From positions 248,001 to 312,000 of the forward strand of contig NZ_JYIJ01000019.1 in NCBI RefSeq assembly GCF_001543895.1: DNA of 64,000 nucleotides. Reading direction: 5' to 3'. The DNA comes from Carbonactinospora thermoautotrophica (GTDB taxonomy: Bacteria; Actinomycetota; Actinomycetes; Streptomycetales; Carbonactinosporaceae). This document shows positions 1 through 7,268 of the stretch, in pieces (within the stretch, counting starts at the first letter, position 1; every line of letters starts with the position of its first letter). The notes beneath the pieces were generated by a model, which did not search any database, was not told the DNA's origin, and saw only the letters and a list, made by a program, of their open reading frames with translations. The position numbers were made by a program, and so were the translations under genes.

Positions 1-74
1 TCATCGGCACCGGCGGGGACCCGGCTGAGGCCGTCCCCGGCACCGGCACGGTACGCGGCGACGTGATCGCCTGA
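1..74 (+). CDS. panD: PanD, aspartate 1-decarboxylase, C-terminal end only
   Basis: This is the last 23 codons of a gene entering from the left; the reading frame begins at base 3 and stops with TGA at 72-74. The tail contains GGDPAEAVPG, resembling the C-terminus of actinobacterial PanD (a GxDPA segment followed by a variable tail). PanD makes beta-alanine for pantothenate. The stop overlaps the nadB ATG by one base, and the order panD-nadB-nadC-coaX is common in actinomycetes, which supports the call. Only the weakly conserved tail is visible, so a different pantothenate gene cannot be fully excluded. Confidence 0.65.
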   Translation, partial: IGTGGDPAEAVPGTGTVRGDVIA

Positions 75-1726
75 TGAACGCCCCCCTGCCGCTCGCGCAC
101 CGGCTGCTCGCCCCGCCGCCCGGGTGGGTCGCGTACGCCGACGTCGTGGTCGTCGGCTCCGGCATCGCCGGGCTGACCGTCGCGCTCAACGCCCGCCGCG
201 CCGGGCTCACGGTGCTCGTGGTGACCAAGGACGTGCTGTCCGCCGGCTCGACCCGCTGGGCGCAGGGCGGCATCGCCGCCGCCCTCGACGCGGAAGACTC
301 GCCCGAGCTGCACCTGAAGGACACCCTGGTCGCCGGCGTGGGACTGTGCGACGAGGCCGCCGTGCGCGTCCTGGTCACCGAGGGCCCGCAGGCGGTGCGC
401 CGCCTCATCGAGCTGGGCGCCCGCTTCGACCGCGACCGGCACGGCGAGCTGGAGCTGACCCGCGAGGGCGGCCATCTGCGCAACCGCATCGCCCACGCGG
501 GCGGGGACGCCACCGGCGCGGAGATCTTCCGGGCCCTGGAGGAGGCGGTCCGCGCGGAAGCCGAGGCCGGCGGTGTCGAGCTGATCGAGCACGCCCTCGT
601 CCTCGACCTGCTCTTCGACGACCGGGGTCGCGCCGCCGGCGTGACCCTGCACGTGATGGGCGAGGGCCAGCGCGACGGTGTGGGCGCGGTGCACTCCCGG
701 GCGGTGGTGCTGGCCACCGGCGGGCTCGGCCAGGTGTACAGCGCGACCACCAACCCGCCGGTGTCCACCGGCGACGGGGTGGCGCTGGCGCTGCGGGCCG
801 GGGCCGCGGCGACGGATCTGGAGTTCGTGCAGTTCCACCCCACCGCGCTCTACGTCGGACCGGAGGCGAAGGGTCAGCAGCCGCTGGTCTCCGAGGCGGT
901 CCGCGGCGAGGGCGCGGTGCTGGTGGACGCGGCCGGGGAGCGGTTCATGGTCGGGCAGCACCCGCTGGCCGAGCTCGCGCCGAGGGACGTCGTCGCCAAG
1001 GCGATCACCCGCCGGATGAGCGAGACCGGCGCCGACCACGTGTACCTGGACGGACGCGCGTTCGGCGAGGACACCTGGCGCCGGCGTTTCCCCACCATCT
1101 GGGAGAGCTGCCGCGCCCACGGCATCGACCCGGCGCGCGAGCTGATTCCGGTCCGCCCGGCCGCGCACCACGCCAGCGGCGGGGTGCGTACCGACCTGTA
1201 CGGCCGGACCACCATCCCCGGCCTGTACGCCTGCGGTGAGGTGGCCTGCACCGGCGTGCACGGCGCCAACCGGCTGGCCTCGAACTCCCTGCTGGAGGGC
1301 CTGGTCTTCGCCGAGCGCATCGCCGCCGACCTGGCGACCCGGCTGCCCGAGCCGCGCGATCCGGTGCCGGACGACCGGCCGGAGGGCCTGCTCGACCCGG
1401 CGGTGCGGGGCGAGGTGCAGCAGGCCATGACCGCGGGAGCAGGGGTGCTGCGCAGCCGCGACAGCCTGGATGAGACGTGCCGCCGCCTCATGGCGGCGCG
1501 GCTGCGGACCAGCGACGAGCCGTGCACCGAGGCGTGGGAGGCGACCAACCTCCACTTGGTGGCGAGCGCGCTGGCGGCGGCCGCGCGGGAGCGGGAGGAG
1601 ACCCGCGGCAGCCACTGGCGGGAGGATTTCCCGGACGCCGACGAGCGCTGGCTCGGCCACCTGGTGACCGTGCTGCGCGACGGGACGATCACGATGGAGT
1701 ACCAGAAGAAGGAGGAGGCTCCGTGA
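74..1726 (+). CDS. nadB: NadB, L-aspartate oxidase
   Basis: This 550-residue cytosolic flavoenzyme oxidises L-aspartate to iminoaspartate, the first step of de novo NAD synthesis. The N-terminal FAD-binding GSGIAG lies at residues 28-33. TRWAQGGIAAAL follows near residue 60, and the substrate-binding PAAHHASGGV and the HGANRLASNSLLEGLVF block characteristic of NadB lie in the second half. Length is normal for the family (about 530-560). The ATG overlaps the preceding TGA by one base, so the gene is translationally coupled to panD. No nadA lies beside it in the visible part. NadB belongs to the fumarate-reductase flavoprotein superfamily, but the motifs and the adjacent nadC make NadB clear. 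Confidence 0.96.
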   Translation: MNAPLPLAHRLLAPPPGWVAYADVVVVGSGIAGLTVALNARRAGLTVLVVTKDVLSAGSTRWAQGGIAAALDAEDSPELHLKDTLVAGVGLCDEAAVRVLVTEGPQAVRRLIELGARFDRDRHGELELTREGGHLRNRIAHAGGDATGAEIFRALEEAVRAEAEAGGVELIEHALVLDLLFDDRGRAAGVTLHVMGEGQRDGVGAVHSRAVVLATGGLGQVYSATTNPPVSTGDGVALALRAGAAATDLEFVQFHPTALYVGPEAKGQQPLVSEAVRGEGAVLVDAAGERFMVGQHPLAELAPRDVVAKAITRRMSETGADHVYLDGRAFGEDTWRRRFPTIWESCRAHGIDPARELIPVRPAAHHASGGVRTDLYGRTTIPGLYACGEVACTGVHGANRLASNSLLEGLVFAERIAADLATRLPEPRDPVPDDRPEGLLDPAVRGEVQQAMTAGAGVLRSRDSLDETCRRLMAARLRTSDEPCTEAWEATNLHLVASALAAAAREREETRGSHWREDFPDADERWLGHLVTVLRDGTITMEYQKKEEAP

Positions 1727-1794
1727 GCGAGCGCAGCGGGCTCGCCGACGAGACCGTGCGCGGCCACCTGGCCGACGGTGAGGAGGCCTGGTGA
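1723..1794 (+). CDS. Coupled 23-codon mini-ORF between nadB and nadC (MSERSGLADE... type)
   Basis: A GTG at 1723 overlaps the nadB stop as GTGA. A 23-codon frame runs to TGA 1792-1794, which itself overlaps the nadC GTG at 1791. The peptide begins MSERSGLADETV and ends GEEAW. The mini-ORF thus bridges two genes by two start-stop overlaps, and its end carries the GGTGAGGAGG ribosome-binding sequence of nadC. Its opening bases GTGAGCGAGCGCAGCG closely match the start of a second mini-ORF before proC (31119-31181). I infer a coupling or leader element inserted between genes rather than a functional protein; no function is known to me. Confidence 0.55.
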   Translation: MSERSGLADETVRGHLADGEEAW

Positions 1795-2687
1795 CCGCCC
1801 TGGGGGAGGACCTGACCCGCGAGCTGCGCGCGGCCGGGCTCGACCCGGAGTACGTGGCCCGCGTCGCCCGGGACGCCGTGGCCGAGGACCTGGCCGGCGG
1901 GGTGGACGTCACCAGCGTCGCGACCGTGCCCGCGGACCAGGAGGCGGTCGCCGACTTCGTGGCCCGCGCCGACGGGGTGGTCGCCGGTCTGCCGGTGGCC
2001 GAGACGGTCGTGCACGTCGTGACCGGCGGCGCGTACCGGGCGGAGGCCAAGGCCGTCGACGGCGCCCGGGTGCGGCGCGGCGACGTGTTGCTCACCGTGA
2101 CGGCCCGGACCCGGGACCTGCTCACCGCCGAGCGGACCGCCCTCAACCTGCTATGCCGCCTGTCCGGGATCGCCACCCTGACCCGGCGCTGGGCGGACGC
2201 GGTCGAGGGCACCGGCGCGCGGATCCGCGACACCCGCAAGACCACGCCCGGGCTGCGGGCGCTGGAGAAGTACGCCGTCCGGTGCGGGGGCGGCGTCAAC
2301 CACCGGATGTCCCTCTCGGACGCTGCCATGGTCAAGGACAACCACGTCGTCGCGGCCGGCGGGGTGGCCGCGGCGTTCGAGGCGGTGCGCCGCGCCTTCC
2401 CCGGCATCCCCATCGAGGTCGAGGTGGACCGGGTGGACCAGATCCCGGAGGCGCTCGCCGCCGGGGCGGAGGAGATCCTGCTGGACAACATGGGGGTGGA
2501 CGAGTTGCGGGAGGCGGTGCGCCTGGTGGCGGGCCGCGCCCGGCTCGAGGCCAGCGGGGGGCTGACCCTGCAGAACGCCCGTGCGGTGGCGGAGACCGGA
2601 GTGGACTATCTTGCGGTCGGCGCGTTGACGCACTCCGCCCCGATCCTCGACATCGCCTGCGACCTGCGGCCCCGAGGGGACACCTGA
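1791..2687 (+). CDS. nadC: NadC, quinolinate phosphoribosyltransferase
   Basis: NadC (298 residues) converts quinolinate and PRPP to nicotinate mononucleotide in de novo NAD synthesis. Family signatures visible are the ERTALNLLCRLSGIAT helix, DTRKTTPGLRALEKYAV and the GGGVNHRMSLSDAAMVKDNH segment that binds PRPP and quinolinate. The C-terminal barrel strands EASGGLTLQNARAVAETGVDYLAVGALTHS are also intact. GTG start at 1791 is preceded by GAGGAGG and overlaps the mini-ORF stop; the TGA overlaps the coaX ATG by one base. It is the third enzyme of a cofactor operon with nadB. Confidence 0.96.
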   Translation: MTALGEDLTRELRAAGLDPEYVARVARDAVAEDLAGGVDVTSVATVPADQEAVADFVARADGVVAGLPVAETVVHVVTGGAYRAEAKAVDGARVRRGDVLLTVTARTRDLLTAERTALNLLCRLSGIATLTRRWADAVEGTGARIRDTRKTTPGLRALEKYAVRCGGGVNHRMSLSDAAMVKDNHVVAAGGVAAAFEAVRRAFPGIPIEVEVDRVDQIPEALAAGAEEILLDNMGVDELREAVRLVAGRARLEASGGLTLQNARAVAETGVDYLAVGALTHSAPILDIACDLRPRGDT

Positions 2688-3469
2688 TGCTGCTCACGAT
2701 CGACGTCGGCAACACCCACACCGTGCTCGGTCTCTTCGAAGGCGAGGAGATCGTCGAGCACTGGCGCATCGCGACCGACGCGCGGCGCACGGCGGACGAG
2801 CTGGCGATCGTCCTGCAGGGCCTCATGGCCCAGTTCGGCGGTCCCCGGCTGAAGATCAACGGCATCGCGGTGTGCTCCACGGTCCCCTCGGTGCTGCACG
2901 AGATGCGGCAGATGCTCCGGCGGTACTACGCCGACATCCCAGCCGTCGTGGTCGAGCCGGGGGTGAAGACCGGTGTGCCGGTGCTCACCGACAACCCCAA
3001 GGAGGTGGGCACCGACCGGATCATCAACGCGCTCGCCGCCGCCCACCTGTTCGGCGGCCCGGCCATCGTCGTGGACTTCGGCACGGCGACCACCTTCGAC
3101 GCGGTGAGCGAGAAGGGCGAGTACCTCGGGGGTGCGATCGCCCCGGGCATCGAGATCTCGGTGGACGCGCTGGGCGCCCGCGGCGCGCAGTTGCGGAAGG
3201 TGGAGCTGGTGCGGCCGCGCAGCATCATCGGCCGCAACACCGTCGAAGCGCTCCAGGCCGGCATCCTGTACGGTTTCGCCGGCCAGGTGGACGGCGTGGT
3301 CGAGAAGATGGCGGTCGAGCTGTCCGACGACCCGGACCTGGTCACCGTGATCGCCACCGGCGGCCTCGCCCCGCTGGTGGTGGACGAGGCTACGACGATC
3401 GACGTGCACGAGCCCTGGCTCACCCTGATCGGCCTGCGGTTGGTCTTCGAGCGCAACGTCCAGGTCTGA
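2687..3469 (+). CDS. coaX: CoaX, type III pantothenate kinase
   Basis: CoaX phosphorylates pantothenate, the first committed step of coenzyme A synthesis. The 260-residue protein starts MLLTIDVGNTHTVLGLF, the DxGNT phosphate loop of the ASKHA fold. It continues with GTDRIINALAA (pantothenate pocket), DFGTATTFDAVSEKGEYLGGAIAPGI and the C-terminal ATGG motif. The ATG overlaps the nadC stop by one base, so translation is coupled. A frame extending further upstream exists but is only the shadow of nadC. Linkage to panD and the nad genes joins CoA and NAD supply in one transcript. Confidence 0.95.
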   Translation: MLLTIDVGNTHTVLGLFEGEEIVEHWRIATDARRTADELAIVLQGLMAQFGGPRLKINGIAVCSTVPSVLHEMRQMLRRYYADIPAVVVEPGVKTGVPVLTDNPKEVGTDRIINALAAAHLFGGPAIVVDFGTATTFDAVSEKGEYLGGAIAPGIEISVDALGARGAQLRKVELVRPRSIIGRNTVEALQAGILYGFAGQVDGVVEKMAVELSDDPDLVTVIATGGLAPLVVDEATTIDVHEPWLTLIGLRLVFERNVQV

Positions 3470-3479
3470 CCGCCGATCG

Positions 3480-3503
3480 CCCGATCCCCTGGGGGGGTCG
3501 GGT
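3480..3503 (+). terminator. GC-rich hairpin after coaX
   Basis: The arms around 3480-3489 and 3493-3502 (CCCGATCCCC and GGGGTCGGG) pair with one bulged A and a three- to four-base loop; there is no U-tract. A second, longer pairing (CGCCCGATC with GATCGGGCG) also spans this gap. It plausibly ends the panD-coaX operon ahead of the lysS promoter. Confidence 0.4.
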
Positions 3504-3561
3504 GAGGTGGCGATCGGGCGACCCGATGGGCCTGGCGGTCCGGTCACCCGGCCGTGGCCGG

Positions 3562-3567
3562 TAGCCT
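3562..3567 (+). promoter_or_regulatory. lysS promoter -10 box (leaderless start)
   Basis: TAGCCT lies seven bases before the GTG at 3575, with no Shine-Dalgarno sequence between. Transcription would begin at or beside the start codon, giving a leaderless mRNA. This pattern recurs at many genes in the window. Confidence 0.5.
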
Positions 3568-3574
3568 TTTGTGC

Positions 3575-5098
3575 GTGACCGAGCAGCCGAAGAACCAGCC
3601 AATTCAGCAGATAGACGACCTTCCCGAGCAGATGCGGGTGCGGCGGGAGAAGCTGGATCGGCTGCGTGCCAAAGGCGTCGACCCCTATCCGGTCGGATTC
3701 CCGCGGACGACGACCATCGGTGAGCTGCGCGCCAAGTACCCCGACCTGCCCCCGGACACGCGCACCGGCGAGACGGTGGGGGTGGCCGGCCGGGTGATGC
3801 TGTACCGCACCGGCGGCAAGCTGTGCTTCGCCACGATCCGGGACGCGACCGGCGACCTGCAGGTGATGCTGTCCCTCGACCAGGTCGGCGAGGAGTCGCT
3901 GGCCTCCTGGAAGCAGGACGTGGACCTCGGCGACCACATCGGTGTCGAGGGTGAGGTGATCACCTCCCGCCGGGGTGAGCTGTCCATCCTGGTCAAGCGG
4001 TGGGCGATCACCGCGAAGTGCCTGCGCCCGCTGCCGGACAAGCACAAGGGTCTGACCGATGTGGAGGCGCGGGTCCGCCAGCGGTACGTGGACCTGATCG
4101 TCAACCCCGAGGCCCGCGCCATGCTGCACACGCGCAGCGCGGCCGTGCGCGCCCTGCGGGACAGCCTGAGCCGGCGCGGGTTCATCGAGGTGGAGACCCC
4201 GATGCTGCAGGTGATCCACGGCGGCGCGAACGCCCGGCCGTTCGTCACGCACATCAACGCGTACGACATGCCGCTGTACCTGCGGATCGCGCCCGAGCTG
4301 TACCTGAAGCGCCTGGTCGTGGGCGGCGTGGAGAAGGTCTTCGAGATCAACCGGAACTTCCGCAACGAGGGTGTCGACTCCACGCACAACCCCGAGTTCA
4401 CGATGCTCGAGGCGTACGAGGCGTACGGCGACTACGACACCATGCAGAAGCTCACGCGGGAGTTGATCCAGGAGGTCGCGACCGCGGTCTACGGCTCGCC
4501 GGTCGTGCGGCACACCAAGGCCGACGGCACGGTCGAGGAGTACGACATCAGCGGCGAGTGGCAGACGCTGACCGTCAACGAGGCGATCTCCAACGCGCTC
4601 GGTGAGGAGGTCACCGCCTCGACCGACGTCGAGACCCTGAAGAAGCTGTGCGACGCCGCGGGCGTGCCGTACGAGCCGACGTGGAACCGGGGCCAGATCG
4701 TCCTGGAGATGTACGAGCGGCTGGTCGAGGAGCACACCGTGCTGCCCACCTTCTACCGGGACTTCCCCAAGGAGGTGTCGCCGCTCACCCGGCAGCACCG
4801 GCAGGACCCGCGGCTGGCCGAGCGCTGGGACCTGGTGGCGTTCCGGTCCGAGATCGCCACGGCGTACTCCGAGCTGGTCGACCCGGTGGAGCAGCGCGAG
4901 CGGCTGACCCAGCAGTCGCTGCTCGCGGCCGGGGGCGACCCGGAGGCGATGCAGCTGGACGAGGACTTCCTGCGCGCGCTGGAGTACGCGATGCCGCCGT
5001 CCGGCGGTATGGGTATGGGTATTGACCGCATGCTCATGATGCTCACCGGCAAGAACATCCGCGAGACCATCCTCTTCCCGCTGGTGAAGCCGGAGTAA
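3575..5098 (+). CDS. lysS: LysS, class II lysyl-tRNA synthetase
   Basis: This 507-residue cytosolic enzyme charges tRNA-Lys. It has an N-terminal OB-fold anticodon-binding domain (about residues 45-150, VGVAGRVMLYRTGGKLCFATI) and the class II catalytic domain. Motif 2 appears as FEINRNFRNEGVDSTHNPEFTMLE, and motif 3 as GGMGMGIDRMLMMLTG near the end. The GTG at 3575 is chosen because a TAGCCT -10 box sits seven bases upstream; an in-frame GTG at 3554 would add seven non-conserved residues and overlap that promoter. No C-terminal LysX-type extension is present. Confidence 0.95.
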   Translation: MTEQPKNQPIQQIDDLPEQMRVRREKLDRLRAKGVDPYPVGFPRTTTIGELRAKYPDLPPDTRTGETVGVAGRVMLYRTGGKLCFATIRDATGDLQVMLSLDQVGEESLASWKQDVDLGDHIGVEGEVITSRRGELSILVKRWAITAKCLRPLPDKHKGLTDVEARVRQRYVDLIVNPEARAMLHTRSAAVRALRDSLSRRGFIEVETPMLQVIHGGANARPFVTHINAYDMPLYLRIAPELYLKRLVVGGVEKVFEINRNFRNEGVDSTHNPEFTMLEAYEAYGDYDTMQKLTRELIQEVATAVYGSPVVRHTKADGTVEEYDISGEWQTLTVNEAISNALGEEVTASTDVETLKKLCDAAGVPYEPTWNRGQIVLEMYERLVEEHTVLPTFYRDFPKEVSPLTRQHRQDPRLAERWDLVAFRSEIATAYSELVDPVEQRERLTQQSLLAAGGDPEAMQLDEDFLRALEYAMPPSGGMGMGIDRMLMMLTGKNIRETILFPLVKPE

Positions 5099-5100
5099 CG

Positions 5101-5193
5101 ATGGACGTCATCGCGGCGCTGATTCCCTCGATCGTGGTGGCGGTGGCGTTCATCGCCGCCGTCGCCGCGATCATCCGGAACCAGAACCGGTAG
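5101..5193 (+). CDS. 30-residue single-pass membrane peptide downstream of lysS
   Basis: The ATG lies two bases after the lysS stop, with GGAG in the end of lysS as ribosome-binding site. The peptide is a single hydrophobic helix (IPSIVVAVAFIAAVAAII) followed by a basic polar tail RNQNR. Short membrane proteins between lysS and lsr2 occur in other actinomycetes, so it is probably real. No function is known. It is followed by a strong terminator at 5288-5332. Confidence 0.55.
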   Translation: MDVIAALIPSIVVAVAFIAAVAAIIRNQNR

Positions 5194-5287
5194 CTTTGTT
5201 CCCGGAAAGTCATCCGTCCGGGGCGAACGTGACCCTCGGAATGAGCACAATCCTTACGGCGCTTGGATCTCGCCAGCTTTGACGCGA

Positions 5288-5332
5288 ACCGGCCGGTGGA
5301 CCCGGGAGGCCGACCCCGGCCCACCGGCCGGT
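5288..5332 (+). terminator. Terminator after lysS and the small membrane ORF
   Basis: A perfect 12-bp inverted repeat (ACCGGCCGGTGG at 5288-5299, CCACCGGCCGGT at 5321-5332) encloses a 21-base loop that can fold further. There is no U-tract, as is usual for high-GC actinomycete terminators. Confidence 0.65.
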
Positions 5333-5433
5333 GATTGACGCGACCGTATGCGGAATGCCCGGGGCCACGCCGCGAGGCGATCATTCGTGCTGCCCGGCGG
5401 AAAATGGGTTTCTGGCCGGTGCGGCCCAGGCGG

Positions 5434-5439
5434 TACGGT
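5434..5439 (+). promoter_or_regulatory. -10 box of the argA-type gene
   Basis: TACGGT stands seven bases before the ATG at 5447 with no Shine-Dalgarno sequence, indicating a leaderless transcript and fixing the start. Confidence 0.5.
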
Positions 5440-5446
5440 CCCGCCC

Positions 5447-5983
5447 ATGGAAGTGTCTACCGCCGGAGCAGGCAGCCCGCCTGTCGTCACGATCCGCCGG
5501 GCACGTACCGGAGATGTCCGGCACATTCGCCGTCTCATCGACACGTACGCGCGCGATCGCATACTTCTCGACAAGCCCACGGTGACCCTCTTCGAGGATA
5601 TTCAGGAGTTCTGGGTCGCCGAACGCGATCTCGACGGCGAGATCGTGGGCTGCGGCGCGTTGCACGTCATGTGGGAGGACCTGGCGGAGGTGCGCACGCT
5701 GGCGGTCGATCCGTCCTGCCGTGGCCAGGGCGTGGGGCACCGCCTGCTGGACAAGCTGCTGGACACCGCGCGCTGGCTGGGGGTGCGGCGCATCTTCTGC
5801 CTGACCTTTGAGGTGGAGTTCTTCCGCCGCCACGGGTTCCGCGAGATCAGCGGTACTCCGGTGCCCCAGGAGGTCTACGAGGAGCTGCTGCGTTCGTACG
5901 ACGAAGGCGTGGCGGAGTTCCTGGATCTGGAGCGCGTGAAGCCCAACACCCTGGGGAACACCCGCATGCTCTTGTACCTGTGA
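5447..5983 (+). CDS. argA: Amino-acid N-acetyltransferase (Rv2747/ArgA type)
   Basis: This 178-residue single-domain GNAT protein should acetylate L-glutamate with acetyl-CoA, opening arginine synthesis. It strongly resembles M. tuberculosis Rv2747 as I recall it: DTYARDRILLDKPTVTLFEDIQEFWVAE, GCGALHVMWEDLAEVRTLAVDPSCRGQGVG (acetyl-CoA loop) and a conserved FRRHGFREI...GVAEFLDLERVKPNTLGN tail. Unlike classical ArgA it lacks an N-terminal amino-acid-kinase domain. The ATG at 5447 is preferred over an upstream frame from 5348 because of the TACGGT box. Substrate identity rests on resemblance to Rv2747. Confidence 0.85.
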   Translation: MEVSTAGAGSPPVVTIRRARTGDVRHIRRLIDTYARDRILLDKPTVTLFEDIQEFWVAERDLDGEIVGCGALHVMWEDLAEVRTLAVDPSCRGQGVGHRLLDKLLDTARWLGVRRIFCLTFEVEFFRRHGFREISGTPVPQEVYEELLRSYDEGVAEFLDLERVKPNTLGNTRMLLYL

Positions 5984-6082
5984 TGTGTCTGTGATGCACC
6001 TGTGTTCAACCGGAATTCGGGCCGGGGCGGCCCGATGCTTGCGGGAGTAGCGCCGGGGGACCACCATGGGGGAGGCAATGAC

Positions 6083-6098
6083 ACCCCCGAGAGGGGGT
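6083..6098 (+). terminator. GNRA-type hairpin between argA and lsr2
   Basis: ACCCCC (6083-6088), loop GAGA, GGGGGT (6093-6098), then TTCC. It is a compact stem with a stable tetraloop, likely ending the upstream transcript or forming the 5' end of the lsr2 leader. Confidence 0.4.
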
Positions 6099-6141
6099 TT
6101 CCTGAAGGCTCGGGTTTGTGTTTTCCGCCGAAAGGCGCTTT

Positions 6142-6172
6142 CCTTTCTCTTAGGAACCGTTCTAAGGAAAGG
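6142..6172 (+). promoter_or_regulatory. Leader hairpin that buries the lsr2 ribosome-binding site
   Basis: Bases 6142-6157 (CCTTTCTCTTAGGAAC) pair with 6159-6172 (GTTCTAAGGAAAGG) with small mismatches. The 3' arm contains the purine run AAGGAAAGG that serves the lsr2 GTG at 6180. A smaller inverted repeat GAAAG-gcg-CTTTC abuts it at 6130-6142. The arrangement suggests translational control of lsr2, or the palindrome could be a DNA operator. Confidence 0.5.
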
Positions 6173-6179
6173 TTAAGAG

Positions 6180-6512
6180 GTGGCGCAGAAGGTTCAGGTC
6201 ATTCTCGTGGACGACCTCGAAGGCGGCCCGGCTGACGAGACCGTGTCGTTTTCGCTGGACGGGGTCTCGTACGAGATCGACCTCAACGAGGCAAATGCCA
6301 GCAAGCTTCGCGACGCGCTGAGCAAGTACATTGCCGCCGCCCGCAAGGTTGGCGGCCGCGGTTCCGCTCGGGGCCGGGGTCGCAGCAGCCGGAAGACGTC
6401 CGCCAAGACGGGGGAGATTCGTGCCTGGGCCAAGTCCAAGGGCCTGGAGGTCAACGAGCGCGGCCGCATTCCGGCGTCGATCGTGGAGGAGTACGAGAAG
6501 GCGCACAGCTGA
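6180..6512 (+). CDS. lsr2: Lsr2, nucleoid-associated DNA-bridging protein
   Basis: Lsr2 (110 residues) is the actinobacterial H-NS analogue that coats and silences AT-rich, often foreign, DNA. The N-terminal dimerisation domain (residues 1-60, MAQKVQVILVDDLEGG...DGVSYEIDLNEANASKLRDAL) is followed by a basic linker rich in Gly, Arg and Ser. The C-terminal DNA-binding domain (IRAWAKSKGLEVNERGRIPASIVEEYEKAH) has the RGR AT-hook-like motif (Arg-Gly-Arg) that reads the minor groove. GTG start has AAGGAAAGG seven bases upstream. It stands alone between terminators, and its leader is structured (6142-6172). Confidence 0.96.
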   Translation: MAQKVQVILVDDLEGGPADETVSFSLDGVSYEIDLNEANASKLRDALSKYIAAARKVGGRGSARGRGRSSRKTSAKTGEIRAWAKSKGLEVNERGRIPASIVEEYEKAHS

Positions 6513-6553
6513 GCGCCTGGCATTCCGGCGCATCCCGGTGGCGCGACCCCGGT

Positions 6554-6572
6554 GCCGGGGACATTCCCCGGC
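6554..6572 (+). terminator. Terminator after lsr2
   Basis: A perfect 8-bp stem GCCGGGGA / TCCCCGGC with a three-base CAT loop lies 41 bases after the lsr2 stop; a second small stem (CGTCGC / GCGACG, 6584-6598) follows. No U-tract. Confidence 0.6.
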
Positions 6573-6753
6573 CGGCGGGCGGCCGTCGCTTCGCGACGCC
6601 CGCGGCACACGGCAACCCGCACAGGCGGTGGGTGCGGGTCGCAGACAGCGTACGCGTGGCCACGCGCCGTGACGAGCCCGGACGGTTCCCGGCGCGTGGC
6701 GCTTGTTCTTGCCGACTCCTTGTCCGGGAATCGCTTTCCAGCGAGAACGGGAA

Positions 6754-6793
6754 GCGCCGCGGTACAGGTCGGGGGAAGCCCGTACCGCGGCGC
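6754..6793. repeat. Perfect 12-bp inverted repeat in the lsr2-clpC gap
   Basis: GCGCCGCGGTAC (6754-6765) and GTACCGCGGCGC (6782-6793) are exact reverse complements with a 16-base loop. It lies 240 bases after lsr2 and well upstream of the clpC promoters, so it is not explained by either gene. It could be a terminator, a small RNA stem or an operator. Confidence 0.5.
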
Positions 6794-7041
6794 CAGCCGC
6801 GCGGAGCCGCACCTTTGGCCGCTGGGAGGGGGACGGCGGCGGGGTGCGAGGGACGCCCCGCCAGGGGCTCCGACGCGGAGTCGGGCCGGAGACGCCGCCG
6901 GCGCCTGCCCGGCCTCGCTCTGTGCCCGGTACAACGAGATGAGGCGTAAGGTGGGCACTGGGTATCACCCGATCGGATCAAGAACGGCACGATCGGGGTA
7001 GATCCGGTCAAGTCCCACAGTTTGAGACGGCGGGCCGATTC

Positions 7042-7055
7042 GTTCGCTCATGGCG
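7042..7055 (+). promoter_or_regulatory. ClgR operator upstream of clpC
   Basis: GTTCGC-TCATG-GCG matches the published ClgR consensus GTTCGC-N5-GCG exactly. ClgR activates clp and lon genes in Streptomyces, Corynebacterium and Mycobacterium. A TAGATT -10-like box follows at 7059-7064, placing ClgR at an activator position. Confidence 0.7.
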
Positions 7056-7086
7056 TACTAGATTGCGACCCAGGGCATGACCTGCG

Positions 7087-7112
7087 GGAACATCGGAGCC
7101 ATGCGGCGAGTT
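7087..7112 (+). promoter_or_regulatory. Candidate SigR/SigH-type promoter of clpC
   Basis: GGAAC (7087-7091) is separated by 18 bases from GTT (7110-7112), fitting the GGAAY-N18-GTT consensus of the thiol-oxidative-stress sigma factors SigR and SigH. clpC is a known member of those regulons in relatives. A further TAGCAT box at 7193-7198 could be a housekeeping promoter. Confidence 0.5.
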
Positions 7113-7268
7113 GGATTCAGTTGTCCGAACTGAGGGTTAACGCCTCTGATGCAGGGGGCTCACAGGGGAGTGAGCGGTGTCCGCGTGCGGGACTAGCATG
7201 CGGAAGGACAGAGAGGGGCGGATGACAGGGAGCCCCGATCTGCCCGGCCGCTCCGAGGAGCGATAGAG

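Larger units (their letters stand above)
6573..7268 (+). other. Structured non-coding region between lsr2 and clpC
   Basis: Nearly 700 bases hold no convincing gene: open frames occur on both strands at once but are low-complexity (Arg, Pro, Gly, Ala) and none has a recognisable family or good start. The stretch contains a perfect 12-bp inverted repeat (6754-6765 with 6782-6793), an 8-bp one (6968-6975 with 6990-6997), and the clpC control sites. The left half could encode a structured small RNA; the right half is promoter and leader DNA. Confidence 0.5.

Noticed and set aside
6162-6968. Possible 268-codon minus-strand gene between lsr2 and clpC
   Set aside because: It overlaps lsr2 in antisense, competing frames exist on both strands, composition is Arg/Pro/Ala only, and it spans the lsr2 terminator and leader hairpin.
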